From Chitinophaga pinensis (GTDB lineage: Bacteria; Bacteroidota; Bacteroidia; Flavobacteriales_D; Crocinitomicaceae), in assembly GCA_945902745.1 (NCBI GenBank), contig CAMDNE010000002.1:239159-303158 (forward strand): DNA of 64,000 nucleotides, written 5' to 3'. Below the pieces are notes generated by a model that was given only the letters and a program-made list of their open reading frames with translations, did not search any database and was not told the origin of the DNA. A program made the position numbers and the translations under genes. Positions 19,749 to 28,869 of this stretch are shown here, one piece after another. The first letter of the stretch is position 1. Every line of letters starts with the position of its first letter.

Positions 19749-20396
19749 TTATCCTCTTCTTCTTTCTAACAACATCATCATCATCAAACCAAGCATCAAA
19801 CGTTCGCTATCGCCTTCTTTAAAATTCTCTAATTTCTCCAATTTAAATTTACGTCCAAAAAACGAAGGCAATTTTGAAATTCTTGCTACAGTAGTTCCTT
19901 CCGTTGATAAAACGCCATATTTTGGGTTGAATACATAACCACTTATTAAACCTAACAATGGTATCTCGCACAAAAGCACATCGCCCACTTTAGCCCAAGG
20001 ATTCTCTTCAATTATTGAAAATTCAGGAGTTTTATTCACGTCAAATATCTGATAATTAGCCTTCCAAATTGATTTCATGCCCTTACGACCAACACTACCT
20101 AATACAGTACCATTGGAATTAGTAAATTCATAACTCGCATTGAAATCAATGATTCTATCCGCATTTATTTCATATTGAAGACTTGTTTTTGTGTCATCTG
20201 AATAAACTTTTATAGCCTCTTTCAGCTTGAACATCTTTTGTCGAACGTATGCTATTGTATTTCCTGATGCATCTTTCGCTGTGAAATCATTTGCTAAACT
20301 TCCAATTTTAAATTCGAAAGTCATTGGGAATTCAAATTCTTTAAAATCAGCTTTTTTGGTAAAATTACTATCTAATAATTGTTCTTCGTTCGACAT
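19749..20396 (-). CDS. Tubby C-terminal-like / LURP-one-related domain protein
   Basis: A 215-residue cytoplasmic protein. The pattern of strands with short polar turns (FEFKIGSLANDFTAKDASGN, IAYVRQKMFKLKEAIKVYSD, VLGSVGRKGMKSIWKANYQI) is that of the LURP-one-related/scramblase-like fold, a membrane- or phosphoinositide-associated beta-barrel with no assigned bacterial function. The C-terminus is a Met/Arg stretch (LMLGLMMMMLLERRRG) that may touch the membrane. It stands alone on the minus strand. Confidence 0.65.
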   Translation of the reverse strand: MSNEEQLLDSNFTKKADFKEFEFPMTFEFKIGSLANDFTAKDASGNTIAYVRQKMFKLKEAIKVYSDDTKTSLQYEINADRIIDFNASYEFTNSNGTVLGSVGRKGMKSIWKANYQIFDVNKTPEFSIIEENPWAKVGDVLLCEIPLLGLISGYVFNPKYGVLSTEGTTVARISKLPSFFGRKFKLEKLENFKEGDSERLMLGLMMMMLLERRRG

Positions 20397-20508
20397 TATT
20401 TTTTTTTTATGCTAATTAAGTAATAATTAATGAATTAAATTACTTCCATTTCATTATAAACTTTCATTTCACTTTAATACCTATATTTATTTGATTAATT
20501 GCATTTAA

Positions 20509-21276
20509 ATGAAAATCAAAATAATTCCCTCTTTCATAATCATACTGGGTTTCTTAGCATACAAATATTCAAAATTCTTGTATGCTTACGTGATTTTTGG
20601 GAAAGAGAAATGGTTGGCGATGGAAACTGATTTTTATATTTCTTCAACCATTATGCTTGCTACAGGAATTGCTATTGCCATTATGTGTAATTGGTTTCTC
20701 CATAAAAATTTTCAATTACATACATTGGGATTAGAAAGTGATGTCCTTAATGGGTTATTTTATGGTATATTATTTACAATCCCAATGTTCTTGGGCTTTG
20801 CTTATTATTTTCACGGTTCAATTGGTATTGATGGAAAGACAATCTACCGCGATCTTGTTTTAGCTGGATTTGGAGAAGAATTTATGTATAGAGGATTTCT
20901 TTTTGGTTTACTCTTCTATTCTGCTGGATGGGGATTTATACCAGCTAGTTTATTGGCAGGAATATTTTTCGGAATGGGACATTTATACCAAGCGGAGACA
21001 ATGAGTGATGGGATATTAGTATTTCTATTCACAGCATTAGCGAGTGCAGGTTTTGCGTGGTTTTATTATGTTTGGAACAGTATCTGGATGCTTGTGTTTT
21101 TGCACGCTTCAATGGATATAATTTGGGACATGTTCAATGTTGACGCCGATGTTACAGGTAATTTAGCCGTTAACATTTTTCGATTTGCTACGTTAGGACT
21201 CGTAATTATTATAACTGCACGATTTGCAAAAAGAATTGGAAGAGACGATTTGAAATACAAATTATGGCTGAATTAG
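20509..21276 (+). CDS. CPBP family intramembrane glutamic protease
   Basis: A 255-residue membrane protein with about seven hydrophobic segments. The conserved motifs of CPBP (Abi/Rce1) proteases are present: GEEFMYRG (Glu123-Glu124 and Arg128), a His in GMGHLY (about residue 158) and LHASMD near residue 199. These enzymes cut substrates inside or near the membrane, and some process prenylated proteins or bacteriocin-type peptides. The substrate here is unknown. It is a single gene with its own ATG and no operon partner. Confidence 0.9.
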   Translation: MKIKIIPSFIIILGFLAYKYSKFLYAYVIFGKEKWLAMETDFYISSTIMLATGIAIAIMCNWFLHKNFQLHTLGLESDVLNGLFYGILFTIPMFLGFAYYFHGSIGIDGKTIYRDLVLAGFGEEFMYRGFLFGLLFYSAGWGFIPASLLAGIFFGMGHLYQAETMSDGILVFLFTALASAGFAWFYYVWNSIWMLVFLHASMDIIWDMFNVDADVTGNLAVNIFRFATLGLVIIITARFAKRIGRDDLKYKLWLN

Positions 21277-21383
21277 TGCCTCACACCTTTGAGGTTATGA
21301 ATTTTACCAATCATACATTTTACACCAATTTATTCTTTTAACTCCTTAAATTTGAAATAATTATAACCTAAAAACTATTTATT

Positions 21384-21791
21384 ATGATGTGTCCTATTAT
21401 TATCGTTGCATTATCACTAGCATTAATCGTGCTTATGGGAGGATTGTTCTTGCTTGCTTATGCTAAGAAAGAAAGCCTTGGGAAAATGACTAAAATCGCT
21501 TCTTATGTTGCTATTTTATTCGGAACTGTTGTTTTTGTTGGTGGAATTATTGGTGCATGCATGTGCAGCACTTGCCACAAAGGAAAATGTAATAAAGATA
21601 AAATGGAATGTTCTAGAGGTGGAATGAAAGGAGAATGTTCTAAAGGTTCTTGTGAAAAAGATGAAATGGAATGCCACAAAGGAATGATGAAAGGTCATTG
21701 TGAAAAAGAAGGAGAATGCTCAGAAATCGTAATTGAATCTAACGACGGTAAAAAAATCATTAAACAAGTAAAAATTATTAAAACAAATTAA
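21384..21791 (+). CDS. Small membrane protein with Cys/Met/His-rich repeat tail
   Basis: A 135-residue protein that I cannot assign to a family. Two hydrophobic segments (about residues 4-26 and 36-57) are followed by a tail made of repeating units such as CHKGKC, CSRGGMKGEC, CSKGSCEKDEMEC and CHKGMMKGHC, with about eleven cysteines plus Met and His. That composition suggests binding of soft metals (copper, zinc or silver) or a disulfide-rich stalk. This is an inference from composition alone. The last 25 residues (EIVIESNDGKKIIKQVKIIK) are plain. Two start codons lie next to each other at 21384 and 21387. A strong terminator follows. Confidence 0.6.
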   Translation: MMCPIIIVALSLALIVLMGGLFLLAYAKKESLGKMTKIASYVAILFGTVVFVGGIIGACMCSTCHKGKCNKDKMECSRGGMKGECSKGSCEKDEMECHKGMMKGHCEKEGECSEIVIESNDGKKIIKQVKIIKTN

Positions 21792-21813
21792 TTTATTTTA
21801 ATAACAAATAGTT

Positions 21814-21841
21814 AAAAAGGATGTCATTTGACATCCTTTTT
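21814..21841. terminator. Bidirectional rho-independent terminator
   Basis: A perfect stem AAAAAGGATGTCA / TGACATCCTTTTT with a two-base loop, placed between the convergent Cys-rich membrane protein and CDGSH genes. It serves both. Confidence 0.9.
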
Positions 21842-21855
21842 AATTTGATTTGAAT

Positions 21856-22077
21856 TTATTTTTTTGGAGGAAGTGCAAAAGCAATTGCTTCATGATCGAA
21901 GTTTCCATTATGAGAACCGTCACAAAAAGGTTTATTACTGGACAAACCACATCTGCAAATTCCGATAATTTCTCGTCCACCTAAATCATAAGTGTTACCA
22001 CTTTTATCTACAATTTCGAAATCTCCTTCAACGCGCATTGAGCCGTTACTGTTTATTGTTATTTTTGTTTTTGACAT
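21856..22077 (-). CDS. CDGSH-type iron-sulfur protein
   Basis: A 73-residue protein containing the complete CDGSH motif: CRCGLSSNKPFCDGSH, in which three Cys and one His hold a 2Fe-2S cluster (mitoNEET/CISD type). The N-terminal 40 residues form the small beta region typical of stand-alone bacterial members. It probably works in electron transfer or cluster or redox sensing in the cytoplasm. The ATG is unambiguous, and a MITE-like inverted repeat lies 60 bases upstream. Confidence 0.93.
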   Translation of the reverse strand: MSKTKITINSNGSMRVEGDFEIVDKSGNTYDLGGREIIGICRCGLSSNKPFCDGSHNGNFDHEAIAFALPPKK

Positions 22078-22139
22078 CGTTCGTTTTATTTTTTACCGAA
22101 AGTAAACAAAAGCATTTGTCTTTCAATTAAAAAAAATCA

Positions 22140-22284
22140 GCCACAGATTCACAGATTATTCTTTTTTTGATTTTATTTTCTAATAAAAAAAATAATGCCC
22201 ATTGGATTTGATCTTATTAAACTATTTTCTGTTCAGCAAAATATTAATCGTAGTTAGTAATAAATTAATCTGTGCATCTGTGGC
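22140..22284. repeat. MITE-like element with 19-bp terminal inverted repeats
   Basis: The arms GCCACAGATTCACAGATTA (22140-22158) and TAATCTGTGCATCTGTGGC (22266-22284) are inverted repeats with 18 of 19 positions matching, separated by 107 AT-rich bases with no reading frame. Size, arms and position between two genes fit a small non-autonomous element or a long hairpin repeat. Confidence 0.7.
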
Positions 22285-22339
22285 AGCGAACAAATTCAAG
22301 ACTCAAAAGTAAATCCATTAAAAGTGAAAAGTTTTGTGC

Positions 22340-22347
22340 TATTTTTG
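22340..22347 (+). promoter_or_regulatory. Candidate -7 box for the pentapeptide-repeat gene
   Basis: TATTTTTG matches TAnnTTTG exactly and lies 19 bases before the ATG of the pentapeptide-repeat gene. A -33 TTG is not evident. Confidence 0.4.
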
Positions 22348-22366
22348 ATCTCAATAAAAGTTATTA

Positions 22367-22951
22367 ATGTTATTTCAAATGAGCACGAGCATAAAAGAAG
22401 ACAAAACATTTCGGAATTTATCTCGTCAAGGAAAAGTAACTGAGCCAACTGAATTTGTGAATTGCACTTTTATTGATTGTGATTTCTCAAATAGTTCATT
22501 TTCATCCAGTAAGTTTATTGATTGCACATTTACCAATTGCAACATGTCACTCACAAAACTTTCGAATTGTCAATTAAATAACGCTTTATTTAAAGAATGC
22601 AAATTGGTTGGTATCAATTTCCACGAGTGCCTTGATTTTTTATTTTCTGCTGACTTTGATTCCTGTATTTTAGATTATTGCTCCTTTTTTCAAAAGAAAA
22701 TGATTAAAACCAATTTTGAAAATTGCTCGATGAAAAATTGTGATTTCACGGAAACTGATTTAATGAAATCCTCTTTTAAAAACACTGATTTAACGGATAC
22801 CGTATTCTTTAAAACGAATCTTCGAGAAGTGAATTTTCTTAGTGCTTTCAACTATGGAATTGATCCTGAAATCAACCAACTAAAAAAAGCGAAATTTTCA
22901 ATTGTCGGTGTTCCAGGATTATTAAATAAATATGGAATTGATATTCAATGA
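22367..22951 (+). CDS. Pentapeptide-repeat protein (Qnr/MfpA-like fold)
   Basis: A 194-residue protein built from A/C-D/N-L/F-x-x repeats (FVNCTFIDCDFSNSSF, FKECKLVGINF, FENCSMKNCDF, FKNTDLTDTVF), which form a right-handed quadrilateral helix. Length and the interruption near residue 85 resemble Qnr/McbG-type proteins, which mimic DNA and shield gyrase. Whether this one does is not known. An in-frame ATG at 22379 would give MSTSIKEDK and is an equally good start. The downstream membrane protein gene begins 21 bases after the stop and may share the transcript. Confidence 0.85.
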   Translation: MLFQMSTSIKEDKTFRNLSRQGKVTEPTEFVNCTFIDCDFSNSSFSSSKFIDCTFTNCNMSLTKLSNCQLNNALFKECKLVGINFHECLDFLFSADFDSCILDYCSFFQKKMIKTNFENCSMKNCDFTETDLMKSSFKNTDLTDTVFFKTNLREVNFLSAFNYGIDPEINQLKKAKFSIVGVPGLLNKYGIDIQ

Positions 22952-22972
22952 TTTTTTTTATATATTTATTGA

Positions 22973-23512
22973 ATGCCATTTAATCGTTTAAATCATTCTA
23001 TTCTCGGTGAAATAAGACCTCGGTTTTATTTAAAGTCAAACTGTGACCCAGATTTAATAGTAAAACACATTGATGAAAGTGTTTTAAAAGACAAAACTGT
23101 ATCTGCTGTGCGAACGAATTTCTTAATTTTCTTAAAAACGCCTAGTTGGTTGCAACATTATTGGTCGCCAGAAATGACTGTCAGAATTGAAAAAGGTGAA
23201 TTTGCTGAACACACAACTGTTTGTTGCTTAATTGGTCCTAGACAAGCTGTTTGGGCAATGTTTGCGCTTATTTATTCAGCCATATTATTGATTACAATTT
23301 TTGGAGGAATGTTCGGATTAGTGCAATATCAAACTTCTGGTTCGAGTCCATATATTTGGTTAATTCCTATTGGAATAGTTGCTTTTTCTACTGTTTTTAT
23401 TTCCTCGAAAATTGGACAAAAGAAAGGCCGTGATCAAATGTTGCATTTAGTAAGTTTTCTCTATCACAGCTTGAAAGAAATTGGAGATGTTGAACGAATT
23501 GAAAGAAGGTAG
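22973..23512 (+). CDS. Hypothetical membrane protein
   Basis: A 179-residue protein with an N-terminal soluble part (about 95 residues, containing FLKTPSWLQHYWSPEMTV) and two membrane segments at about 92-116 and 124-143. A short C-terminal helix ends VERIERR. I recognise no family. It lies closely behind the pentapeptide-repeat gene on the same strand. The spacer to the next gene holds a degenerate TTAGAGGTTAGAAG-type simple repeat. Confidence 0.55.
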   Translation: MPFNRLNHSILGEIRPRFYLKSNCDPDLIVKHIDESVLKDKTVSAVRTNFLIFLKTPSWLQHYWSPEMTVRIEKGEFAEHTTVCCLIGPRQAVWAMFALIYSAILLITIFGGMFGLVQYQTSGSSPYIWLIPIGIVAFSTVFISSKIGQKKGRDQMLHLVSFLYHSLKEIGDVERIERR

Positions 23513-23559
23513 ACTTAGAAATTAGAGGTTAGAAGTTAGAGATAGAATTGGAGATAGTT

Positions 23560-26500
23560 TTAATCTAACAAGCTCAACAAATCTTCTTTTGATAAGGATT
23601 TTGCAGCTTGACCATCAACTTTGATCAAATCGTCAATTAATTCTTTTTTACTTTCTTGTAAAAGCATGATTTTTTCTTCAATTGTATCCGGACAAATAAG
23701 TCGAATAGCCATTACATTTTTCTTTTGTCCAATTCGGTAGCACCTATCTATTGCTTGATTTTCGACGGCTGGATTCCACCAAGGATCGACGATGAAAACA
23801 TAATCAGCTTCAGTTAAATTTAAACCAGTTCCGCCTGCTTTCATGCTGATCAGAAAAACACGCGTTTCAGTATCTTCTTGGAAATTCTGAACACGTCCTG
23901 CTCTATCTTTTGTCTTTCCAGTCAGGTATTCATATTTAATTTCACGTTCATCCAATTGTTTCTTGATCATATCAAGCATGGTGACAAATTGGGAAAAAAC
24001 CAATATTTTATGTTGGCCTGACTTCATCTCAATTTGCTCTAACAACTCATCCATTTTAGCGGATTCATTGCCATAATATTCTTGATCACTCAATAAGGCC
24101 GGTGAATTACAAATCTGACGTAATTTTGTCAAACCTGCTAAAATGTGCATGTTTTTGTTCAACAAGTCCTCTTTGTCATTGCCTTGCAAATACAATTTAA
24201 ATTCATTTTTATAAGAATCGTAAACTTTGCGTTGTTCCTTACCCATTTCACAAAAAATAACCATTTCGGTTTTCTCTGGCAACTCTGTTGCAACTTGTTT
24301 TTTTGTTCTTCTAAGCAGAAAAGGATTTAATTTTTGCTGCAATTCTTGCGCTCTCGATAAATCTTTGAACTTATCTATTGGAATAGAATAGTTATCTCTA
24401 AAACGTTGCTGATTTCCTAATAAACCAGGACTTGCAAATGAAAACTGTGCGTATAAATCAAATGTATTATTTTCAATAGGTGTCCCAGTCAAAACAACCC
24501 TATTTCTTGCTTGTAATAAGCGTACCGATTTATACCTCTTCGATTCAGGATTTTTAACAGCTTGTGATTCGTCTAGAAAAACATAATCAAAATGGAAATT
24601 TTTCAGGAATGAAATATCGCTTAATAAAGTTCCATAAGTTGTGAAAATGATGTCGTATTTATTCAAGCCTTCATGATCTTTTTGACGGTCAACTCCATAA
24701 ATCGTATGGTACTTTAAAGAAGGAGCAAATTTCTTTAATTCAGCTCTCCAATTAAAAAGTAGCGATGTTGGTAGCACAATTAAATGTGTTTTGAGTCCAT
24801 TTTTTTCTTTTAAGGATAAAATGAAAGCAATGATTTGAATCGTTTTCCCTAAACCCATGTCGTCGGCCAGACATCCACCAAAATTGAATTCATCTAAAAA
24901 ATGGAGCCAATTCAATCCGTGTTTTTGATAATCTCTTAATTCAGCTTTCAACTTTTTAGGAATTTCAACTTCTTCAATGCGATTAAAAGCATCCATTCTT
25001 TTGCGGTAGAATGCTATTTCATTTGCAACATCTTGCGTTAACACCTCTGATTCAAACAAATCATCTATAACCGAAAAATGTGCTTTTGCCGTTCGAATTT
25101 GATTTTCATGAACTTCGCCCGTCCTAAAGAATTTAGAAAATTTATCAATCCATTCTTGCGGCATCATTCCCAACTTTCCATCTCCCAATTTCACAAAGCG
25201 CGATTCATTATGAATTGATCGTTGAATATCCCTTAAACGCACTTCCTGATTGCCAAAAGAAACTTTCACTTCTGTATCAAACCAATCTATTCCACTGGAA
25301 ACCTGGATTGAAACACTCATTTTTGAAGCACTTAAATTATTATCTTTCAAGTCATTAAACCCAAGCACTTCAATTCCTGCTTCTTTCCAGTCTTCAAAAA
25401 CATTTAAGAACCAACCTTCGTTTAAAAAATGTTTCTTGTGCAAGTAGAAATAATCAAAACCTTCTTGATCTTCAAACGTTTGATGTTGGCGTTGAATCGT
25501 TAATAATAAGTTTATCTCAGCTGACTCATCTCGCTCAACTTCAAATGGTTCGCCTAAAACATCTAAAGCATAAATTCGCTTTTTACTGCGCACTGGAATT
25601 TCAACAGAACCATATTTTATAACAGGTGTCAATAGAACAAAATCCTCCGATTCTGATAAATAGAGAATTTGTTTCAATTCTTCATCAAATCCTTGTTCGA
25701 CCAGTTGTTGTTCATTAGCTGGCTTTAAAAAAGTGTATTCAATGCTGATTTTAGATTCTAAATTGGCTAATACAATTGCTCTAAATTCTTCAAATTTTGT
25801 TTGATGAATCAATAACTTATTGTTGTGCTTTTTAAAGTAGTTAATTACACGAATGACATTTAAATCTGGGACAAACAACAATTCATTGTCCAACTTCAAA
25901 AAGTATTTAAACAGTAGTTTGAATTTTGAATAAGAAACAAGAGATCCATCAATAAATGCTTTTGGCGTGATTTCATAAAAATGGTCTTTCTGAACAACTT
26001 TTAAATGCAAATCTATTTCAACTTTCCGAAGTGTAACAGGTACTATTGAACTCGATGTAATATTGTCGGACAATTTTGAATTCAAATAATAAACATCATA
26101 ACTTAAAGGATTTTTCACAATTGCTCTTAAACTTGTCAATTCTTGTTCCTCTTTTTGTTTAACGGAATGCCTATAATCCAAACTTTGAAACTGATTCAAA
26201 CCGATGTAAAACTTCATTTCTTCGGTGTCTTCGCTTTGAAAAAGAAAGTTTTTTGCGTCTAATGGTCGAATAGGATTTTTGATTTTCCCTTCCTTTGTGG
26301 AATTCGATGCCATTAAATTAATAAAGAACTCATCTCCATATTGTTCTTCACCAATAACGACAAAAGTTAAACTGGCTGAACTTGTTTGTACTTTTAATTC
26401 CTCTGGAACAGCAGAAACAACACATAATTCTTTCTCAAGTCTTAGTTTACTTGAATCTCCGAGAGAAATCAACCCTTTTAAAATTGGTTTTACGACAATT

Positions 26501-27237
26501 GAATTTTGATCCAATTTAAGCGTGAAAAAATCATCTAAATTGGTTTCATTTTCCAATCCAAATTCAACTGATTTTTTTTGCAAATACTTCAATCTATAAG
26601 CACCATCAAAGAAAACGCGAATTGCTGCATCGTCTTTCAATAAGAACATCGCTTGTTCTTGATGTTCACATAATACATTTTTTGGCTTTGGACAATTGCA
26701 AATAAGCGTTAAATCCTCATTATGATAGGTAATTGAGACCGTTTCTCTGTCGAAATAGGTCTTTGAAATTACTATTTCAGCATAACCATATTCAATTTTT
26801 TGAATGTAATGTGCTCGAAAACTTGTCGAAGCGATACTTGATAAATGCTTAAAAATAAATGTATTAGTGAGTTGTTCAAAAGAAAAATTATGAAAAGCAA
26901 AAATTGTTCGGTGAGCCGATGTGCCATCTTCCAATAAAACAGTTTGCCCATTAAATTTTTCTGGATTACTGTAAAGTAAGTCATCGGCTTCTTTCAAAAC
27001 GGCAACAATATGTTCACAGACTATAGTTACATGGGTTGGGCAAGAACAATATGCTGAATGAATTTTTCCATCATGTAAAACAATGTTTACTTTGTAATGG
27101 TTAACTCCAACCACATTTGCTGTAATACCGAGTTTACCAATTACAAGTCCATTAATTTCTACATCCCATGAACTGTTTCGAACACTTAAAGAAGCATTTG
27201 ATTCAACATAATTCTTAAACAATTCATTTTTAAACAT
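23560..27237 (-). CDS. SNF2-family DNA-dependent ATPase with two SWIM-type zinc fingers
   Basis: Start set at the ATG at 27237 (1225 residues). An in-frame TTG 33 bases upstream is possible. Two SWIM-like CxC..CxH fingers are present (C64-C66-C74-H76 and C180-C182-C190-H192 with this start). The helicase core is complete: LADDMGLGKTIQII (Walker A), a DESQ box where DEAH is usual, LTGTPIENN, LVFSQFVTMLD, and the GGTGLNLTEADYVFIVDPWW to QAIDRCYRIGQ motif VI region. Bacterial SWIM-SNF2 proteins are thought to remodel protein-DNA or RNA polymerase complexes (RapA-like), so cytoplasmic ATP-driven translocation is predicted. It is a single gene. Confidence 0.93.
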   Translation of the reverse strand: MFKNELFKNYVESNASLSVRNSSWDVEINGLVIGKLGITANVVGVNHYKVNIVLHDGKIHSAYCSCPTHVTIVCEHIVAVLKEADDLLYSNPEKFNGQTVLLEDGTSAHRTIFAFHNFSFEQLTNTFIFKHLSSIASTSFRAHYIQKIEYGYAEIVISKTYFDRETVSITYHNEDLTLICNCPKPKNVLCEHQEQAMFLLKDDAAIRVFFDGAYRLKYLQKKSVEFGLENETNLDDFFTLKLDQNSIVVKPILKGLISLGDSSKLRLEKELCVVSAVPEELKVQTSSASLTFVVIGEEQYGDEFFINLMASNSTKEGKIKNPIRPLDAKNFLFQSEDTEEMKFYIGLNQFQSLDYRHSVKQKEEQELTSLRAIVKNPLSYDVYYLNSKLSDNITSSSIVPVTLRKVEIDLHLKVVQKDHFYEITPKAFIDGSLVSYSKFKLLFKYFLKLDNELLFVPDLNVIRVINYFKKHNNKLLIHQTKFEEFRAIVLANLESKISIEYTFLKPANEQQLVEQGFDEELKQILYLSESEDFVLLTPVIKYGSVEIPVRSKKRIYALDVLGEPFEVERDESAEINLLLTIQRQHQTFEDQEGFDYFYLHKKHFLNEGWFLNVFEDWKEAGIEVLGFNDLKDNNLSASKMSVSIQVSSGIDWFDTEVKVSFGNQEVRLRDIQRSIHNESRFVKLGDGKLGMMPQEWIDKFSKFFRTGEVHENQIRTAKAHFSVIDDLFESEVLTQDVANEIAFYRKRMDAFNRIEEVEIPKKLKAELRDYQKHGLNWLHFLDEFNFGGCLADDMGLGKTIQIIAFILSLKEKNGLKTHLIVLPTSLLFNWRAELKKFAPSLKYHTIYGVDRQKDHEGLNKYDIIFTTYGTLLSDISFLKNFHFDYVFLDESQAVKNPESKRYKSVRLLQARNRVVLTGTPIENNTFDLYAQFSFASPGLLGNQQRFRDNYSIPIDKFKDLSRAQELQQKLNPFLLRRTKKQVATELPEKTEMVIFCEMGKEQRKVYDSYKNEFKLYLQGNDKEDLLNKNMHILAGLTKLRQICNSPALLSDQEYYGNESAKMDELLEQIEMKSGQHKILVFSQFVTMLDMIKKQLDEREIKYEYLTGKTKDRAGRVQNFQEDTETRVFLISMKAGGTGLNLTEADYVFIVDPWWNPAVENQAIDRCYRIGQKKNVMAIRLICPDTIEEKIMLLQESKKELIDDLIKVDGQAAKSLSKEDLLSLLD

Positions 27238-27399
27238 CTTTATGTAATCCTGTTTTTTTTCAATCCGCAAAAATACGAAGACGCGGAAGATAAAAGGTTA
27301 TAAATTTTAACTTTTAGCATTCCAATTTTGCAACTGTATTTAAATCTTATGTTTCGTTTAAATAGATTATGTTTATCAAAATTATAAAACTCACTAATT

Positions 27400-28221
27400 A
27401 TGAAAAAACTGTTTACTTTATTAGCTACATTTATAGCTGGCGCTCAATTAGCAATTGCACAAGTGGGTGCCGTTGCACCTGATTTTACCGTTACAGATAT
27501 TAATGGTACTACCCACAACCTTTATTCAATCTTAAATTCTGGAAAAGTTGTTGTATTGGATTGCTCAGCAACCTGGTGTGGACCATGTTGGGGATACCAT
27601 ACGGCTCAATTCTTAGAAGACATTAATGCTACTTATGGTCCAACAGGTACAGACCAAGTGCGCGTTATTTTTTATGAGGCTGATGCTGCAACTACAGCCG
27701 CAGATTTAAATGGCTTAACGGCTACTACTCAAGGTGATTGGGTAACTGGAGCAACATATCCATTGATTAACGAAGCGCCTTTACAACTTTCTGGAAATGT
27801 TTTTTGGCCATTGGGTTTTCCAACGATCAATGTAATTTCTCCAACGGATAAAAAAATCAAAGGAGATTTATGGGATAATTGGAACCAAGCTGACAACGCT
27901 GCATCTTTATTGGAAATGTACGGAGTAATTGACAATTACACTTTAGGAGTGAATGAAATTACAACTGTTGAAGCAGGTGTTTTTCCAAATCCTTCAACCG
28001 GAGCAACAACAATTACAGTTGACATGCCAACTGCTGGAAATTTAAATGTCCAAGTAACAAATTTGACTGGTCAAATTGTTTTTACGCAAGAAGTTACGAA
28101 TATAACTGGTGCGAATTCAATCAATTTAGATTTAACAACTTTAGCTGAAGGACAGTATATTGTTAATTTATCGAATGATGATAACTTTCAAGCTGTAACA
28201 AAAGTTCAGATTAAGAAATAA
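27400..28221 (+). CDS. Exported thioredoxin-like (TlpA/AhpC-type) protein with T9SS sorting domain
   Basis: A 273-residue protein: signal peptide (to about residue 20, ending AIAQ), a redoxin domain with the active site ATWCGPCW near residues 57-64, and a type A T9SS sorting domain from about residue 195 (AGVFPNPSTGATTI to VTKVQIKK). The CGPC pair is intact, so disulfide exchange activity is predicted, but outside the cell or on the surface because of the sorting domain. It is monocistronic with its own terminator. Confidence 0.9.
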   Translation: MKKLFTLLATFIAGAQLAIAQVGAVAPDFTVTDINGTTHNLYSILNSGKVVVLDCSATWCGPCWGYHTAQFLEDINATYGPTGTDQVRVIFYEADAATTAADLNGLTATTQGDWVTGATYPLINEAPLQLSGNVFWPLGFPTINVISPTDKKIKGDLWDNWNQADNAASLLEMYGVIDNYTLGVNEITTVEAGVFPNPSTGATTITVDMPTAGNLNVQVTNLTGQIVFTQEVTNITGANSINLDLTTLAEGQYIVNLSNDDNFQAVTKVQIKK

Positions 28222-28234
28222 AGTTAACCATCTT

Positions 28235-28270
28235 AAAAAATGCTCTTCATGTAAATGGAGAGCATTTTTT
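28235..28270 (+). terminator. Rho-independent terminator after the T9SS redoxin
   Basis: The stem AAAAAATGCTCTTCAT / ATGGAGAGCATTTTTT has one mismatch, a short GTAA loop and a run of T. It lies 13 bases after the stop. Confidence 0.85.
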
Positions 28271-28330
28271 TGTTTAAAAACTTTTTAAGAATTCCCTATT
28301 CACAAAATAAGTTTCATACATTAGCCATAT

Positions 28331-28837
28331 ATGAATGAAACACTACTTTTCTCAGAAACTCAAAAATTCAAGCAATGGTGGATATGGTTGCTGTTATTAG
28401 GATTAAATGGAACTACACTATTTGGAATTTACCAACAATTATTTCTTGATCAACAATTCGGTAACAAACCATTGAGTGATGTTAGTTTAATCATAACTGG
28501 AATTTTTATTTCAATTATAACGATTATCTTTCTGCTTTTCAAACTTGAAACTCACATTAAAGAAGATGGAATTTATGTCCGATTTTTTCCAATTCATATT
28601 TCTTTTCGGTTTTATACTTGGGAATCAATTTCTAAACTAGAAGTTCGTGAATACAAACCAGTAAGTGAGTTTGGCGGCTGGGGAATTCGCGGATTTGGAA
28701 AAAATAGAGCATTAAATATCTCTGGGAATATAGGTCTTCAATTGGAATTCAAGGATGGTAAAAAGTTACTAATTGGTACAACTAAATCGGATGAATTGAG
28801 TGATGTGATTCATCGAATGAATAAAATCGCACGTTAA
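28331..28837 (+). CDS. Small two-helix membrane protein, DUF6141-like
   Basis: A 168-residue protein with two membrane segments (about 16-37 and 53-75) and a C-terminal soluble PH-like part (IKEDGIYVRFFPIHISFR, WESISKLEVREYKP, GIRGFGKNRALN). The arrangement resembles the DUF6141/YdbT-like membrane PH-domain group, and I give that name as a resemblance only. It probably sits in the inner membrane with the soluble part in the cytoplasm. It is followed by a NUDIX gene 32 bases downstream, possibly co-transcribed. Confidence 0.6.
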   Translation: MNETLLFSETQKFKQWWIWLLLLGLNGTTLFGIYQQLFLDQQFGNKPLSDVSLIITGIFISIITIIFLLFKLETHIKEDGIYVRFFPIHISFRFYTWESISKLEVREYKPVSEFGGWGIRGFGKNRALNISGNIGLQLEFKDGKKLLIGTTKSDELSDVIHRMNKIAR

Positions 28838-28869
28838 AAGAATATTTAAACCAAATACATTTCATTTTT

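Noticed and set aside
22367..22951. Assignment as quinolone-resistance qnr gene
   Set aside because: The fold is shared, but repeat proteins of this kind have many roles and no specific Qnr feature can be proved by eye.
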